A stretch of 64,000 bases of DNA from Saururus chinensis (Eukaryota > Streptophyta > Magnoliopsida > Piperales > Saururaceae): NCBI GenBank assembly GCA_035235625.1, contig CP141148.1:6009001-6073000 (forward strand), read 5' to 3'. Positions 45,708 through 58,774 of the stretch are shown here, piece after piece (the stretch's first letter is position 1; each line of letters starts with the position of its first letter). Position numbers and translations under genes: made by a program. Under the pieces are notes generated by a model. The model ran no database searches. It was given only the letters and a program-made list of their open reading frames with translations, and was not told the DNA's origin.

Positions 45708-48140
45708 GTTCTTTCATTATTTTTTTCGCATGCCAATGATAGGAGTGTATACTTAATTTATTCGTGAAGAATTTTGTTTATGCTTCTTCTAGTAGATGGA
45801 ATTATTCCCTGTTGTTTCTATAATTCTGTTTGAAAAAAGTGAGATACTTTATTCCCTATGGAGCTGCCTGATTACCAGAAGCATGAGTGCCGACTACAAT
45901 ATGCAGATATCTGCCCAAATAGACATTAACAGGAATTTAGCTGGTTCAAATATTTGTTGATCAATATTCTTACCTTTCCAATATCACCTTTGGAGGAAAA
46001 TATTGGCAAAGCTGACTATGGGGAAAGTTAAAGCTGAGCATATAGCATTTCTAGTGATTGAAGGAAAGAACATGTAGGAAAGCTCATCTGCATCAATTTG
46101 GGCACAAGGAGGCCCTTGTGCTAACAACTGCAAACATCCGCTATGTTTCATTGCTGCAGTAAGAAATTGAGGAAGTGAGTATCAATTGCCTGTGAATTTG
46201 TTACCGTCTTGAATCTGGTGAGAGAAAATGGTTACTGCTAGCGGACATCCTCAAAAGGCAATTACTGTCCTTTGCTTGTAGGATTATCTTTTGGGAATAA
46301 GTGAAAATAAATATCTTAGATGGCAAGGAGATAACAATTTAATCTTCAGCACATAAAAATGGAGTTTTATTAATAACAGTAGTTAGCTGTTTTATTTTGT
46401 AAAATGTTTTAATATTTGGGTGGGAGTAGAACTAAGTACTTCTTTTGGAGTGACACCCGAATATAATTACATATCAAATGATACCTGTAGGCCGCAGCCT
46501 TGAAAAAATTCATAATTGTCACTTTCTTATTCCCACAAGTGACTGATACCAAAGCTTGGTGACATATCTTCATGACTATAGCCTGCGGTCAGATGGCTTC
46601 GTAACTATTACTAAATGCAGATTTGGAAAAAGGCAGCCATACTAAAATTCATGCCAAACAGATGACAAAATGTCTCAAGTCTTAACTATGAATGTATACC
46701 ACAGTTCTTAGTGACTACCCTTTAGAGTGTTATGCTTTTCAATTTCTCAAGAGATGGATGGTGGTAATGAAGGAATAACAAAATTTAGTTGTCCTTATAA
46801 GTTATAAACCTTCAATCTGAAATGGAATTAAGCTGAAATGTTCAAATATACTGTCATGGTGCCTGCGAATTCCATAAGCATCAAAATCTGAAAGGGAATT
46901 TTGCTCAGAAAAATGCTGGAGCTGCTTCCGCCCAAAACAGAAAAAAAAACTCTGATGTAAGTTACTGATAATCGATTTATGCTAAAGCGGATGACAGTCC
47001 AGTCAGGAAGGACACAGCTAGCAATGCAAACTAGATAAAAGACAAGGCTAAAAGCTAGCAATTAGTATGCGCCTGAAACTTTTAGGTTGTAAATTTTCTT
47101 TTGCAGAACTGCTTTGCGTGTGCGTATGCTTAAAGACTAATGCAGGACATGTGAAACAGAGTTTGTGAGGAAAACTTTTGGTCTGCCACATCATAACCCT
47201 TTGTTAGGACGAAATCTCATGTCTGGTATCATTTGTAACTGCTGAACTGTTTGAGAAGCTGTCTCTGGATCATGATTTGTCCACTTGATAGGCTCTATCA
47301 GGTTGTAACATGAATGATTAAAAATCCCAAAAAGAAACCAAATGATCCATCAGTATCTCCCAAATCTGATGTTTCTAATCAGCATCCTGACAAATGTCAA
47401 TTTGGAAGCCAAGTAAGAGGCCCCAATCTGACTGTATTTGCCTTTCTTTTGCTTGTGAGGTGATCAAATAAATAGGAAAGTTAAGTTGAGAAAGTGGAAA
47501 AGAAGATGCTTGACGTGCAGACTGCAGAGAGATAAAGAAGAAAAGGGAGAATTGTGTGTTCAAGTGTGGGATCTGAGTAGCATTGCCCTGCTGATGATAC
47601 TATGTGAGCCGAAATTTACCAAATGCCCTTTAAGCCTTTTTTTCATTTCTTTTTTATGACGCAGGGGTTCACTCCCGTTGCCAACTCTACAAAACCATAT
47701 TGGCCTTTATTATGCCATGAAGATTCTTTACAAAACAAACTGGAGATCAAAGCAGGCAAAGGCGGTTTGGTGCGTCTTGTGCTTCAAAGTAATAAGTTTA
47801 TATGCGCTATACCTCTCTTTAGTATGCACAGGGACGCCATGTGCAATTCAATTGAGTTCTGATGGTGCACATTAAATAATCAACTTGCCTCGGTTTTAAT
47901 GTATATCATTGGATCGAGATCCAACGGCCTGTGATGGTACGGCGTGTAACTCCAGCTGGGCCTGCTGGGATGCATACTATGAAGACTCTAATACGCAAAT
48001 AATAATCTTTAGGGAAATAAACACAGTAAATACTTTTTCATTTTTTATTTGGCTATGGTACAGTAAGCATCATTTTGTGTGGACCATACTTTGGTCACAA
48101 GAAGGTGGGACCAGGCGGGGTGAAGAATGCGGTTTGGATC
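45708..48140. other. intergenic DNA, no gene seen
   Basis: Moderately AT-rich, without repeats that I can define. Open frames near 46828, 47375 and 47623 have no recognisable domain. It includes the unmarked 3' UTR of the methyltransferase. Confidence 0.5.
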
Positions 48141-48182
48141 CTCTGTGAAGCACTCACATGTGAGTGCTCTCACTCACAACTG
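48141..48182. repeat. inverted repeat arm, partner at about 49926-49966
   Basis: CTCTGTGAAGCACTCACATG... contains the 18-bp perfect palindrome GCACTCACATGTGAGTGC (48150-48167). The inverse of this arm occurs near 49926-49966 (GAGAACACTCACATATGAGG then CTTCACAG) with several mismatches. The two could be the ends of a ~1.8-kb non-autonomous element. No target duplication was found. Confidence 0.45.
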
Positions 48183-48243
48183 CCCAATGTACTATAAACA
48201 TTTGCACAAGTTCTTGCTGTTACGAGTAGGGTTATAAGTTTTA

Positions 48244-48776
48244 GGGGTTGTTTGAATATTAAAATTTTTAAAAATTAAAGAATCAACCTTAATTTAGGCT
48301 TGAATTATTAGAATTTTATTTATGTATAGAAGTTACGTAGAATTAAAAATTCATCTTTGAAGTTGATTCAGACCGTTTCAAGCTTGAATCGGCCTGAATC
48401 ACTGAATATTCAGTTCTTAGTCTCCGTTTTAAAAATTATAAATTTTATTATTTTTTAACAATTATCTTTCATATTAATTTGAGCCTGAAAAAATATGTCA
48501 TATAGGTAGGGCCTACTTTGAAAGTTCAAAATTACTTAACCTTGTGAGATCCTGTTTGATAAAGTTCGAATTTAAAAGCATAATAGTACTAAGAACGTGC
48601 ATATTCGAGTTCAAGAGAGATAGAGAAAGTTATATTATTTTAAAATTTGAAAATTAGGTTTGATGTGATATTTGAATTTATTTTAACAAATTCTATTACA
48701 AAACATAATTCACATTTGGTGATGAATTTTTAGAATTAATTCGCTACCGAATTAATTCAGCACCCAAACGATCCCC
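48244..48776. mobile_element. Tourist-like (PIF/Harbinger) MITE
   Basis: Inverted ends GGGGTTGTTTGAAT and, reversed from the right, GGGGATCGTTTGGGT match the Tourist-type GGGGTCGTTTGG consensus. The flanks are TTA (48241-48243) and TAA (48777-48779), the three-base target typical of this superfamily with one change. 533 bp, no coding capacity. Confidence 0.65.
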
Positions 48777-48779
48777 TAA

Positions 48780-50904
48780 GGTGGGTTGTTAGCTTGACCC
48801 TACCCGGCCTAAAAAATATTTTTTCCATCTTAAATTAATAGCTTTATTTAAAAAAAAAGTTGGTTCTATATTAATAGCTTTATTTAATTAAATTTAAGTA
48901 GTTGAGTACTTAAAAAAGAGTATTATAAGCTTATTTTTTCTTCTCTTATATATAAGTTTTACCATTTAATAAAAATTATTATTTTTTTAAATACAATTAT
49001 TAATATAGCCAGAGGGAGTAGATGGTAAGGGTCTAAATTTCTTTTGCCTCGTTAACAGTCGAACCAAAAAATATTTAGTCCCGGTTAGGGCCATGGGCAA
49101 AAAAGCCCAGCTTACAGACCGCTCTACTTAATATAAAATTTTCTATTGAAATTATTGTTACCCCCATTCACATTTATATTTAATACTTTCTTCATTATGT
49201 AGCTATTGAGACAATTAAAACAAGGACCATTAGCCAGTGCAGTTACCGTAATGCTTTCAGAAATTTCATAAAATTGATGGACCAATAGTGAACTATGGCA
49301 TGAGTAAAATCTGAACCATTGTGCACAAGGTCTAGCTGGATTAGGTCATACGAATAGAAGAACATGATATGTCGTAACATGTGCGCTTGCACCCCCTTCA
49401 AGCTATCCCTAAGAGGAAGAGGAAAGACAGAGAATTGGGTCATCTGGCAAGATTCAACCTCCCATAGCCAAAATTAAGACGCAAGTTGTAAGGGATTTTT
49501 ACTCGCTAAACATGTGCTTTGTACAAATTAGAGTGTGTTGAAGCAAAGGAACAACTGCATCTGCATGGTCATATTGCTATAATCTACAGGAGGAAAGGGA
49601 TGCATTGGTTGGACCCTCCACCGTCCACTGATTGCCCATGTTTTTTTTATGCGATGAGATGAGACAATTAATTAGAGGGGATTGGGGTGAGCATACGAGG
49701 GTTCACTTTATCTGTGCCGGTTAAACATAACTTTCAGAATTTTTTACCGCATGAACCGTTTTTACTCACTTATCATGAAAATAACCTCTTCAATAATATT
49801 TAATAAAAACTTATTTTAAATGTTATATTTGTATTTTTACTTATAATTTTTTTTAAAAAAATCTAAAAAGCCCTAAGCCTGGCCCAAACCAGCTTAGGGC
49901 CAAGTTAGGGACCGACAGCTTGGAACCTTAGTTATGAGAACACTCACATATGAGGCTTCACAGCTTATTTTTGAAGCCTAAAACATGGTGCCCCAAAAAC
50001 GAGGGGCTACTAAATATCGTCCAATTATAGCACATGGTCCCTATCCCTCCAAACAAGTAAATTTTTACTCATACTGGGCTCAAATCAATAACTGAAGTTT
50101 ACCTAATTTTATATATTTAGATGAAGGAACCCACGTGTTAAATGATGCTCTATTTGTTCCTTATAATAAATTTATTTAGTTTTTAAAATATATTAAAATT
50201 AATTTAGTCTAAAAAATTAAAATAAAACTATTAATATAGAGAAAAGATAATATCATATTTTGTGGGCTCCGATGGGCCACTCTTCGTGCCACTTGGTCCC
50301 TCCTTAGCGGGACCAATGTGGGACCCAATATAAGACATTTGCAAAATCATCTCCAACCTTAGAAATGTATAAAATATACTTTTTTATCCCAAAATAAGTT
50401 TTTTTTTAAAAATAAACTATTTGTTGGATAGACGGAGTACAATTTAATTGACTAAAAAACAAAAACACAATTATTGCCCCATACGGATGAGGAACTCATA
50501 TGAAATGTGAACTTTATAAAAAAAAGACATATGAAATGTGTAAAAAAAATCAAAATTCTAAGTTATAAATTGGTCAATTATTGAACTTATTAACCAATAA
50601 AAAGGGCCTCCTATGAACAAAATCATTAAAAAAAAGTAAATATGGAAAAATAATAAATGAAAACCAACATATGTTTTGCTGAGAAATTAAAAAACCTGCA
50701 TCATGTTTTTTGAGTGAGAATTAAAAAAAGGTACATAGAATCATATTTTTCCATGAAACAAACATAGAAATAAAAATAAAATCTTCCTTATCATGGTAAA
50801 ATGACATTGAATCATCGTGAGGCATAAACTAATTTACCCTAAATTATATATGTCGTCCGATCAAAATTTGATGGTTAAGAAGGCTCACACTCGACTCGGG
50901 CTCG
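48780..50904. other. AT-rich intergenic DNA with Stowaway-like remnants
   Basis: No gene. Sequences ending CCAGAGGGAGTA (about 49022) and GGATAGACGGAGTAC (about 50441) resemble one end of Stowaway MITEs, which typically end GGGACGGAGGGAGTA. Their partner ends are unclear. AGCCCTAAGCCTGGCCC near 49868 resembles the hAT-MITE interior seen at 4090-4530. Confidence 0.4.
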
Positions 50905-50912
50905 TATAAATA
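50905..50912 (+). promoter_or_regulatory. TATA box candidate upstream of the formin gene
   Basis: Canonical TATAAATA preceded by a short GC patch (CGACTCGGGCTCG), 525 bp before the proposed formin ATG. If used, the 5' leader would be about 490 nt and would contain the in-frame ATG at 51100 and a GTAAGT donor at 51116. Confidence 0.4.
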
Positions 50913-51429
50913 GAGCTTATAAAATTATACTACTAGTTCTCCATCATTATAATATATATAATTATTTATATATAAAAAACAAAAGAATTTATGCTAGTTC
51001 TCCATCATATTCATATGTTAAAAAACAAAAGAAAGAAAGAATGATACATAGGAATAGAATCATACCTATTTCTCCATAGGAAGAGAATCATATTTCTCCA
51101 TGAAGGGTACCATCTGTAAGTACACATACCTGAACGTAGTAAAGTGGATTCCAGTTCCATACGTTTCCAGAAAAGTGCCCCCAATTTTCCAGAGTAAAGA
51201 AATTGGAGGAAATCTGCTGCTGCTGTTCTGGCTCACTCCCTCCCTCCACTGTACAGCAAAGCATCTTTGCATCTGTTGCAGCAGAAAGAACAAAGCAAAG
51301 CGAAAAAGAAAAGAAAAGAAGCTACTTTTGTCACACACACCGACGCCTAAAGCCATTGCTGCCCCTCCCTCCTCCTTCACCACCTTCCCCAGATCCAATG
51401 GTGATGATGGTTCCCCCAGTTCCCCAGCC

Positions 51430-54400
51430 ATGACACAGACCTGCTTCCTCTTCTTCTTCTTCTTCTTCCTTCTTATCTCTTCAGTAGCTACTGAAGCTTC
51501 TGTTTCTGCTTCTGCTGCTGGTTCTAGCAGGAGAGTCCTTCACCAGCCACTGTTTCCGGTCGATTCAACTCCGCCACCTGCCCCACCGGCGCCACCACAG
51601 GACCCAGCTTCCGATTGGCCGTTCTTCCAGCCGGGACCAGCCGGAGCCACAACCACCCCCTCCGTCCAGGCCGCCCCATCTCCGCCCAATGTGCTCCCCT
51701 TCTCCTCATCTTCCTCAAATGATCCATCTCGGCGCACGTCCCCTGCAACCCACCCAAAATCCGGTAATCTCAAAATTGCACTGGGGGTGGCCATCTCCAT
51801 TGCCTTTCTGTTCATCCTCTCATGCATCGCCTTCTTCTTCTGCCGCCGAAAGACCGGGATTCCGGAAGAGTCACAGAAGTTGGTCGTCAACAACAGCTCC
51901 AGGCAGCTGAGAACCGGGGCAGCGCCCATGAACAGTGCTTCTGCCATTAGCCACCATGGAAGAGCAATGGAGCCGACAATTCAGAGAGATGAGTTGGTGG
52001 CTAATCGATCCATTTCCGCCAGAGCTGAGATGTATCGCCCAAGCCCCGAGCTTCAGCCCATGTCACCGTTAAACAAGGCTCCAATCCGCCGGGCACCGTG
52101 TCCGGCCATCTCGTCCGACGAAGACACCACCAGCTATTACTCCCCCCACAACACCTCGGTCACCATGACCAGCGAAGGGGCTCACACCCCAGATAACAGA
52201 GACAACCCTGCTTCAGCTGCTGCCGACTCCGCTGCTACCACAACCGCCGCCATCGCCGTAAATGGGAAAGGTGGGTCTCATAGACGCTCTAACTCTGCTC
52301 ATTCCTGTAGAACCTCCCCCAAAAGCCGCCTTTCCACTTGTTCCCCTGATGGTAAAATAGTTCAGTCCCCCTCTCACCATCTGCCCTCGCCGGCGCCGCC
52401 GCCGGGAGCGGCTGCGGAGCTGGGGGTGCCATCCAAGCCGCCATCCCCTCAGAGGAGGAGCCCAAAGTTCTCGCACTCGGCTTCAGCGAATGATCAATCA
52501 CTTCAAGCAGAAGATGACTCAGAACTACTACCACCACCGCCTCCTCCTCCACCTCCTCCGCCGCCGCCAATACCATTGCCACCAAAACGTTCTGGGCGGA
52601 GTTTGGCAACTCCAACACCACCTCCACCTCCACCACTACCACTGATGCCACTTCGTTCAGCGTCTGATGGGCAGCCGCCCTTGAATGCTTCCAATGTGGA
52701 AAAGACTTCATCGAAGGCCGCTGGAGAGGTTGATAATGGTGAGAATTTTTTGGAACCAGTTGATGTAGGAGACGATGTGATTGAGGCAAAGCCAAGATTG
52801 AAGCCTTTACACTGGGACAAAGTCAGAGCAACTTCTGATAGAGCTACAGTGTGGGACCAATTGAAGTCAGGCTCTTTTCAGTAAGAGCATATTCCTAACC
52901 AGTGCTTAGACATTAATGTATGAAATTGAGTATGCTATGTCAACATTGTGCCATTGATTGCAGATTGAACGAGAACATGATTGAAACTCTATTTGTGAGC
53001 GTTGGCACAAACAATGCACCAAAAGAAGGAACTAAAAGATCTGTTCCGCCTCTTTTCCAGCAGGAGGACAAGGTCTTGGACCCAAAGAAGTCGCAGAACA
53101 TAGCTATACTTTTGAGGGCCTTAAATGTAAATCAAGAAGAGGTGACTGAAGCACTTTTGAATGGTGAGTTGGCTGTGTATTTTCACTGAACTATAACATA
53201 TACCAAACCGGAGCCAAGCAGTCTGCAGTGGAAGTTATTTATGAATTGTTGATAACTTGGTGCATCTACATATTATGTTGTACTTTAATTATGCTTAGCG
53301 AATGCTTTTTCCCCCTTTGCAACCAGTCAAGAAACTTGAGTTATTTTTTATTTAAGAAACTTGAATTTGGGCAAAATATAAAAGAATATTGATTTTACAT
53401 AAGAGGTGAATGATTCAAAGGTAGAATAAATATAGTGATGTTCAGTTTTGGCCACAATGGAATCAAATAAAAAACAATAGACATTCTATATGAACTTTAT
53501 TCATAACGTGAAGCATCTATGAAGTATTTTGTAATCTAAATCTTGGATTATGTTTGCACTCATACTTCAACCAGGTAAATAACTGAGTTTTGGCGAATTT
53601 TGCAGAAATGTTTATGTTATTCCATGGAGGTGACTGATGCATCACATTATTTTTTTAATCCTGTAATAGATTTGGTTATTATCTGTTGTTACAGGTAATC
53701 CTGGAGCATTGGAGGCTGAACTCTTAGAAACTTTAGTGAAGATGGCCCCGACAAAGGAGGAAGAAATTATGCTACGAAATTATAGTGGTAACATATCAAA
53801 ACTGAATTCTGCAGAGTGCTTTCTGAAGGCTCTTTTGGATATACCTTTTGCCTTCAAAAGGGTTGATGCTATGCTATACAGAGCTAACTTTGAATCAGAG
53901 ATCAAGTATCTCATGCAGACTTTTGAAACCCTGGAGGTAATTAGTGATGAAACTCGCTAATCTCCAAATACTTTCATTCTTTTAAAATCTGAAAGCGAGA
54001 AAGAGATATCAGGACTTTACCCAACCATTAGTATGTAAAATGAATGATCTGAAACATTATGGTCCTTGTCAGACTCAAAATCAAGAAAAACACATTCTCT
54101 GCTCAATTTTTGAAGAATTCTGATTTTTGAACAAGTAGGACAATTCACTTTGAAAGTAGAAAATATTTTTCTTTTTATAATATGTTAATAAGAAATTATA
54201 ATGCTATCTCTTACAAAAGATTTGGCACAAAACAAGCTAGAGTGGAAGTGCGATAGTGGTACCTAAATTGTTGGGAAAAGATGCCTTCTTGATGATTATT
54301 ATGTATATATCAAATTCCTTGAATTAAATGAATTAATTTTGTGGTTCAAAAGCCCTCCTCTCCTTTCAAATCTCCTGCATTATAATGTAAAACTTTGCTT

Positions 54401-55304
54401 GTTGGAGCATTTCATACTTCTTATTCAAACATGTACTCACACTACCAGAAGTTCCATTCAGATTTATGTAAAATACACTCAAGTTACATTTTTTTTTTTA
54501 AAATTTGCTTGGTTACCATAGGGTGCATGTGAAGAATTGAAGACGAGTCGTCTATTCCTCAAACTCCTTGAAGCTGTTTTAAGAAGTGGAAACAGAATGA
54601 ATGTGGGCACTTTTAGGGGAGAGGCAAAGGCATTCAAGCTTGACACACTCTTGAAACTGGTGGACATAAAAGGCACAGATGGAAAAACAACACTACTTCA
54701 CTTTGTGGTCCAAGAAATCATTAGATCTGAAGGGTTAGATTCTGAAGATTCTCATCTAGGCCTTTCAAAGGTGTATTCAACGATGAAGGAGGATGAGTTC
54801 AGAAAGCAAGGCCTGCAAGTAGTGGCCGGATTAAGCAGGGATCTTGGGAATGTCAAAAAAGCTGCTGGAATGGACTCAATTGTAATACATGGCTATGTGT
54901 CCAAACTTGAAATGGGACTCAATAAAATCAAAGAGATTTTGATCTGTGAAAAATCAAATCCACAGGGAAGGTTCTTTGAAACATTGAAAATTTTTCTTAA
55001 AGAGGCAGAAGAGGAGATTGAACGAGTTAAAGCTGCAGAACATAAGGCTCTATGCCATGTGAAAGAAGTGACAGTGTACTTTCATGGTGATGCAGCTAAA
55101 GAAGAAGCTCATCCGTTTAGAATCTTTATGGTAGTAAGGGATTTCCTTTGTGGGTTGGATCGAGTATGCAAAGAGGTTGAAACATTTGAGGGGAGAGCAA
55201 TGGTGGGAGCTGCAAGCTCCTTTCGAGCATCGACAAATGCTTCATTAGCTGGTTTCAATAGAAATGGTAAAATGCAAGAAGAAAGCTCTGAGGAAGGTAG
55301 TTGA
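51430..55304 (+). CDS. class I formin (signal peptide, TM, FH1, FH2)
   Basis: Four exons: 51430-52880, 52964-53163, 53695-53936, 54522-55304. All introns are GT-AG, and the exons sum to 2676 nt, 891 residues in frame. Residues 1-20 form a very hydrophobic signal peptide. A Pro/Ser-rich extracellular part with PPPAPPAPP follows, then a transmembrane segment (about 115-137, [20 protein letters not shown]) and a CRRK stop-transfer. FH1 begins near 366 with 13 consecutive prolines and a second [11 protein letters not shown] cluster. FH2 runs from about 457 (LKPLHWDKV) through [20 protein letters not shown] and [12 protein letters not shown] to about 860. Plant class I formins nucleate and bundle actin at the plasma membrane or wall interface. 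The ESSEEGS end resembles the usual Ser/Asp/Glu-rich formin tail. The start at 51430 is favoured because it yields the signal peptide; an in-frame ATG at 51100 would bury it. Confidence 0.93.
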
Positions 55305-56619
55305 TATCCTTGGTAATGATAGTTGCTTGAATGTCTCCCTTAAATATTGCATTGCACCAGGATTGTTTCATCCAGGAAGGTTTAGTAAATAAGGGTAAAG
55401 GAAAAGAGAAAGAAGAGATGGGAAGGGAACAAAAAGTCACCAGCTTAAGAGCTACAATGGGGTATCGGGAGATAAGCTAGCTATTAAAGGGTAGATGCTG
55501 GTCCCTCTCTACCAACAGAAATGATCATATTTAGATAATAAAGAGTTCAAAATTTTGGCATCTCTGTAATTTTTGAAGGAATAACCTTTTGTTTTCTCTT
55601 TGTTACAGTGAACTACTGTCCTCCAATTCATTCTAGTGAATATTAATCCTCATCCCTTACAACTGTAAACTTAGTATTTAAACAAAGAGGTGCAAAGAAA
55701 AAACAGGTCCCAATAAATTAAGATAAGTAATACTTTCTTGGGAGCTAAAGAAAAAATTCTTCAAGGACTAAGATCATGTTCCAGTTTCAATCAATTTACA
55801 TTAACATCTGCAGCATATTCTCGTAACCTTGAAAGAAAGCTTTGTTTGGAAAATGACGGACAAGGTATAGTTGATGATCAGAAGCTAGATACCACAATGA
55901 CCGTATCCGATGTTGTGGCAGCAATTGCAAGAGCTTGATGATGCTTCAGAAATCCTGAAGTTACTAAATCACTTCCGGATATATTTAAACAATCCAGCTT
56001 TAAAAAATCTATTTACTTTAACATGAGAATGTTCAGCAGACATGTTGTAAGCAAAGGATTCACCAGCTTACGCTTATCCACTTCTTTAGTGTCAGTTACA
56101 AGATTCCATGTGAAATGTTATTTTTCCTAATTTTTCTTAGTAAAGGTGTTGTTGTGAACAGTTGTCCACAACAGCATGGTAGCCAGCGTAAAGGAAGGGA
56201 GTGGCATAGGAAAACGAGAAAAGGGGAGAGGGGATAACATGGCCGCCATTAAGAGGGAGAGTAGGGAAGGAGAGGAGAAAATTAGAAACAATAATTCATT
56301 CATAATCAACTTAGGGCATATGCCTTACATTTAAATAAACTAACTAATGGGCTTACTAATATACACCTAAGACCCAATAATATAATTAAAAGAAACTACT
56401 AATATCATAATTAATCTATTAACTTAATTACCCTTATTACATAATTAAAATCTTGATTACCCTAACATGTGGCCCTTTAAGATATTTACAACATTTTACC
56501 ACGCTTCCGTATCACAGTGATCTTAAACTCCAAATATTGGACTTATCATAACTCTGCTGTGAACATCCAATCCGAAACTAGTTAATGCATCCGTTGTGGC
56601 CTGGTTCAGAAGCATGGAA
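55305..56619. other. 3' region of the formin gene and intergenic DNA
   Basis: No gene supported. An open stretch at 55738-55938 (ending MTVSDVVAAIARA) lies shortly downstream in the same orientation. It has no recognised domain and no convincing splice link; it could be chance or an alternative tail. AAATAAA-type signals occur in the first 250 bp after the stop. Confidence 0.4.
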
Positions 56620-57340
56620 GGCTCTATCAACCGATATGGATTTGTATCAGTCGATATGTATATGTATCGATTGATACCGATACGATATGGGGACGATACG
56701 CCCCTTACACTATTTTGCAATACATATTATCCGTACCGTATCAATATGGCTGATACATATCGATACTATATTTTTTAATTTTAAAAATTATTATTTTTAA
56801 AAAAAATAAATTAATTTTTTTTCTTAAAATTAAAAATACAATTCAAACCCAACTTCTTTGAAAGTTTAAGTTTTAGTTATAATAAAAATAATATTTTTAA
56901 AGTTATATGAGATCAATACGGGTAGGTCCATATAATTTACATAATTATTTTTTTTACATATAATGCTCCACAAATATATATTTATTTAAAAATGTAATTT
57001 AGACTCATATTAAGTATATTATTTATTTTTAAAATAAACTAATTTTAAAGCATTCAATATAGGAAAAAATGACCAATAATTTATATGGGACGGAGAGTAT
57101 AATAATATATGGTTCTAAATGAACTAATTTTAGAATATCCATATTAATTGATACGGTATTATATGGTCATATTATACTATAAAAGAAGTATTATAATGAT
57201 ATATTATTAATTATAATATTTTTTTATATTTATAAAAGAATTTATGCCTATTTTAACACGTACCATGCATTTTATCGATATGTACCTATATTCATAATTA
57301 TCGATATTCTCATACATATCGATACGGCCTTTCATATTAA
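56620..57340. repeat. CGATAT/GATACG-rich repeat element
   Basis: Both ends are crowded with CGATATG, GATACCGATACG and ATCGATA words (56628-56770 and 57270-57332) in largely opposite orientation, flanking a very AT-rich core. The layout suggests a non-autonomous inverted-repeat element. Exact ends and target duplication could not be set. A Stowaway-like end (GGGACGGAGAGTA) lies near 57098. Confidence 0.45.
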
Positions 57341-57423
57341 GAAGTTGGCAAACACATGACTCCTTTCGCAAACCTGTCGGAATCAGAATCCAGTCATTAG
57401 ATAATTTGGCAGGAATCCCACGC

Positions 57424-57626
57424 TCAATGCTTTGGGCACATGACGTCAATCCAGTGGGGGCACCAAATAAAATTTAGGGCAGGGAGGAGGAGCCAGTAAT
57501 CAAAGTCGACAAGCAGGCCCCACATGGCAACAACGGCAATTAGTCCCCATTTTACAACCACGCTGGCTGAACCAGAGACGAATGTGCTAACTGATTTTTG
57601 CATGACAATCCCGCTAAGGAAGCTTG
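57424..57626 (-). other. left half of an open frame split by the Pack-MULE
   Basis: On the minus strand this continues, in frame, the open sequence that ends at 63041 on the other side of the element, and it terminates at 57424. It includes two hydrophobic stretches (VVVKWGLIAVVAMWGLL and YWLLLPALNFIW). I do not recognise the protein. Confidence 0.4.
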
Positions 57627-57635
57627 CCTGATATG
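57627..57635. repeat. 9-bp target duplication CCTGATATG, left
   Basis: Perfect direct repeat of 63041-63049, immediately outside the element ends. Nine bases is the usual Mutator target duplication. Confidence 0.9.
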
Positions 57636-58774
57636 CGCTTCGGATCGGTTGTGCCACACTCCCACCGGGGTGGGTGGGAGTGCCCAATCAAAGCTCTACA
57701 TGTCACCTGGTGGGTTTAGAAGACCGGGTTACTCGATGACCCGGGTGAAGAACGGGATTCGTGAATAGGCGACCGGGCGAGATATTCATCAGAGCCGATC
57801 CGAAGCCAGTGGAGTGCTCTTCACAGAACCTATTCGCTCAGAATTCCCGCTCTCACCCACTGACCAGAGAAGAGGCGATCGGAGGAGCCGGTGCCTGGTG
57901 CTCCCGCTCCCACCTGGTGACCAGAGAAGCGGCGATCGACGCCGGAGAAGAGTTCTCAGGCAGAAAAATCGCAACCACCGTCTTTCTGTTGGTGCTCGCT
58001 CCTGATTTATGATTCCCGTTCAACGATTGAAACTTCATATCGTAGAGGTACAACAAACGAACTTCATTTGCAGATGTGCGTATGTATTTTTTATTTTGTC
58101 TCTATCCATCATTCCAGTGGAAAAAAAGGAACTTTGATTGTTTTTCTATTCCATTTTCTTTCACGGACAACTTCTGGGTTTTCATTGTTCCACATTGTGT
58201 TTACTGCGCCACTGCTCCATCCCAGATTCTGCATGTTTCATTTTCTTTCACAGACAATTTCTGGGTTTTGATTTTTTCGCATTGTGTTTACTGCAAGCTT
58301 CGGTAAACAACTGCATCCCAGATTCTTTAAAGAATAGAAAACTAGATTTTTTACTTTTTACTACATTTCTCTCCACCTGCATTTCGTTTGTTTGCATATT
58401 TTGATCAGCTTTCTTTCAGCTTACCACGCTTCTATATGTCGGAGAGAAGAAACTGCATATGCTCTGTGTTTATTTTTATTTTTGAATTTGAAGTCCTAGA
58501 TCGCCAAAGTGAGGCCTTTTCGTCTCCTGCAAATCAAAATTATGTTGTCCAAAGCCTCTTCTCTGTTTTGATTTTTCCAGGAAAAATAGTGTCTTTTCCA
58601 CTTGGAATTTTTTGTTGTCTGTCTACTGATGATTGTGAACACCTAATGGTTTCATTTCTCATGTTCACGAAACCTGCCACGCATAAAAGCATTTCAGACT
58701 GTCCCCTTTGTCTTCTCTTCATATCAACTAAATGCTTACCGATGATTTTGATGCCTTCAATTTATATAAGCCTT
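57636..58774 (+). repeat. left terminal inverted repeat
   Basis: About 1.14 kb matching the inverse of 61713-63040 nearly throughout. A frame of ~130 residues (58388-58792) is open in both arms but has no known domain and is probably carried passively. Confidence 0.88.

Noticed and set aside
52213-52820. Gly- and Val-rich frames antisense to the formin exon 1
   Set aside because: They are mirror translations of the proline-coding repeats of FH1.
55738-55938. Possible extra formin exon or small gene
   Set aside because: No domain, and the formin frame already ends with a normal acidic tail. Splice sites that would join it are not convincing; kept only as a note.
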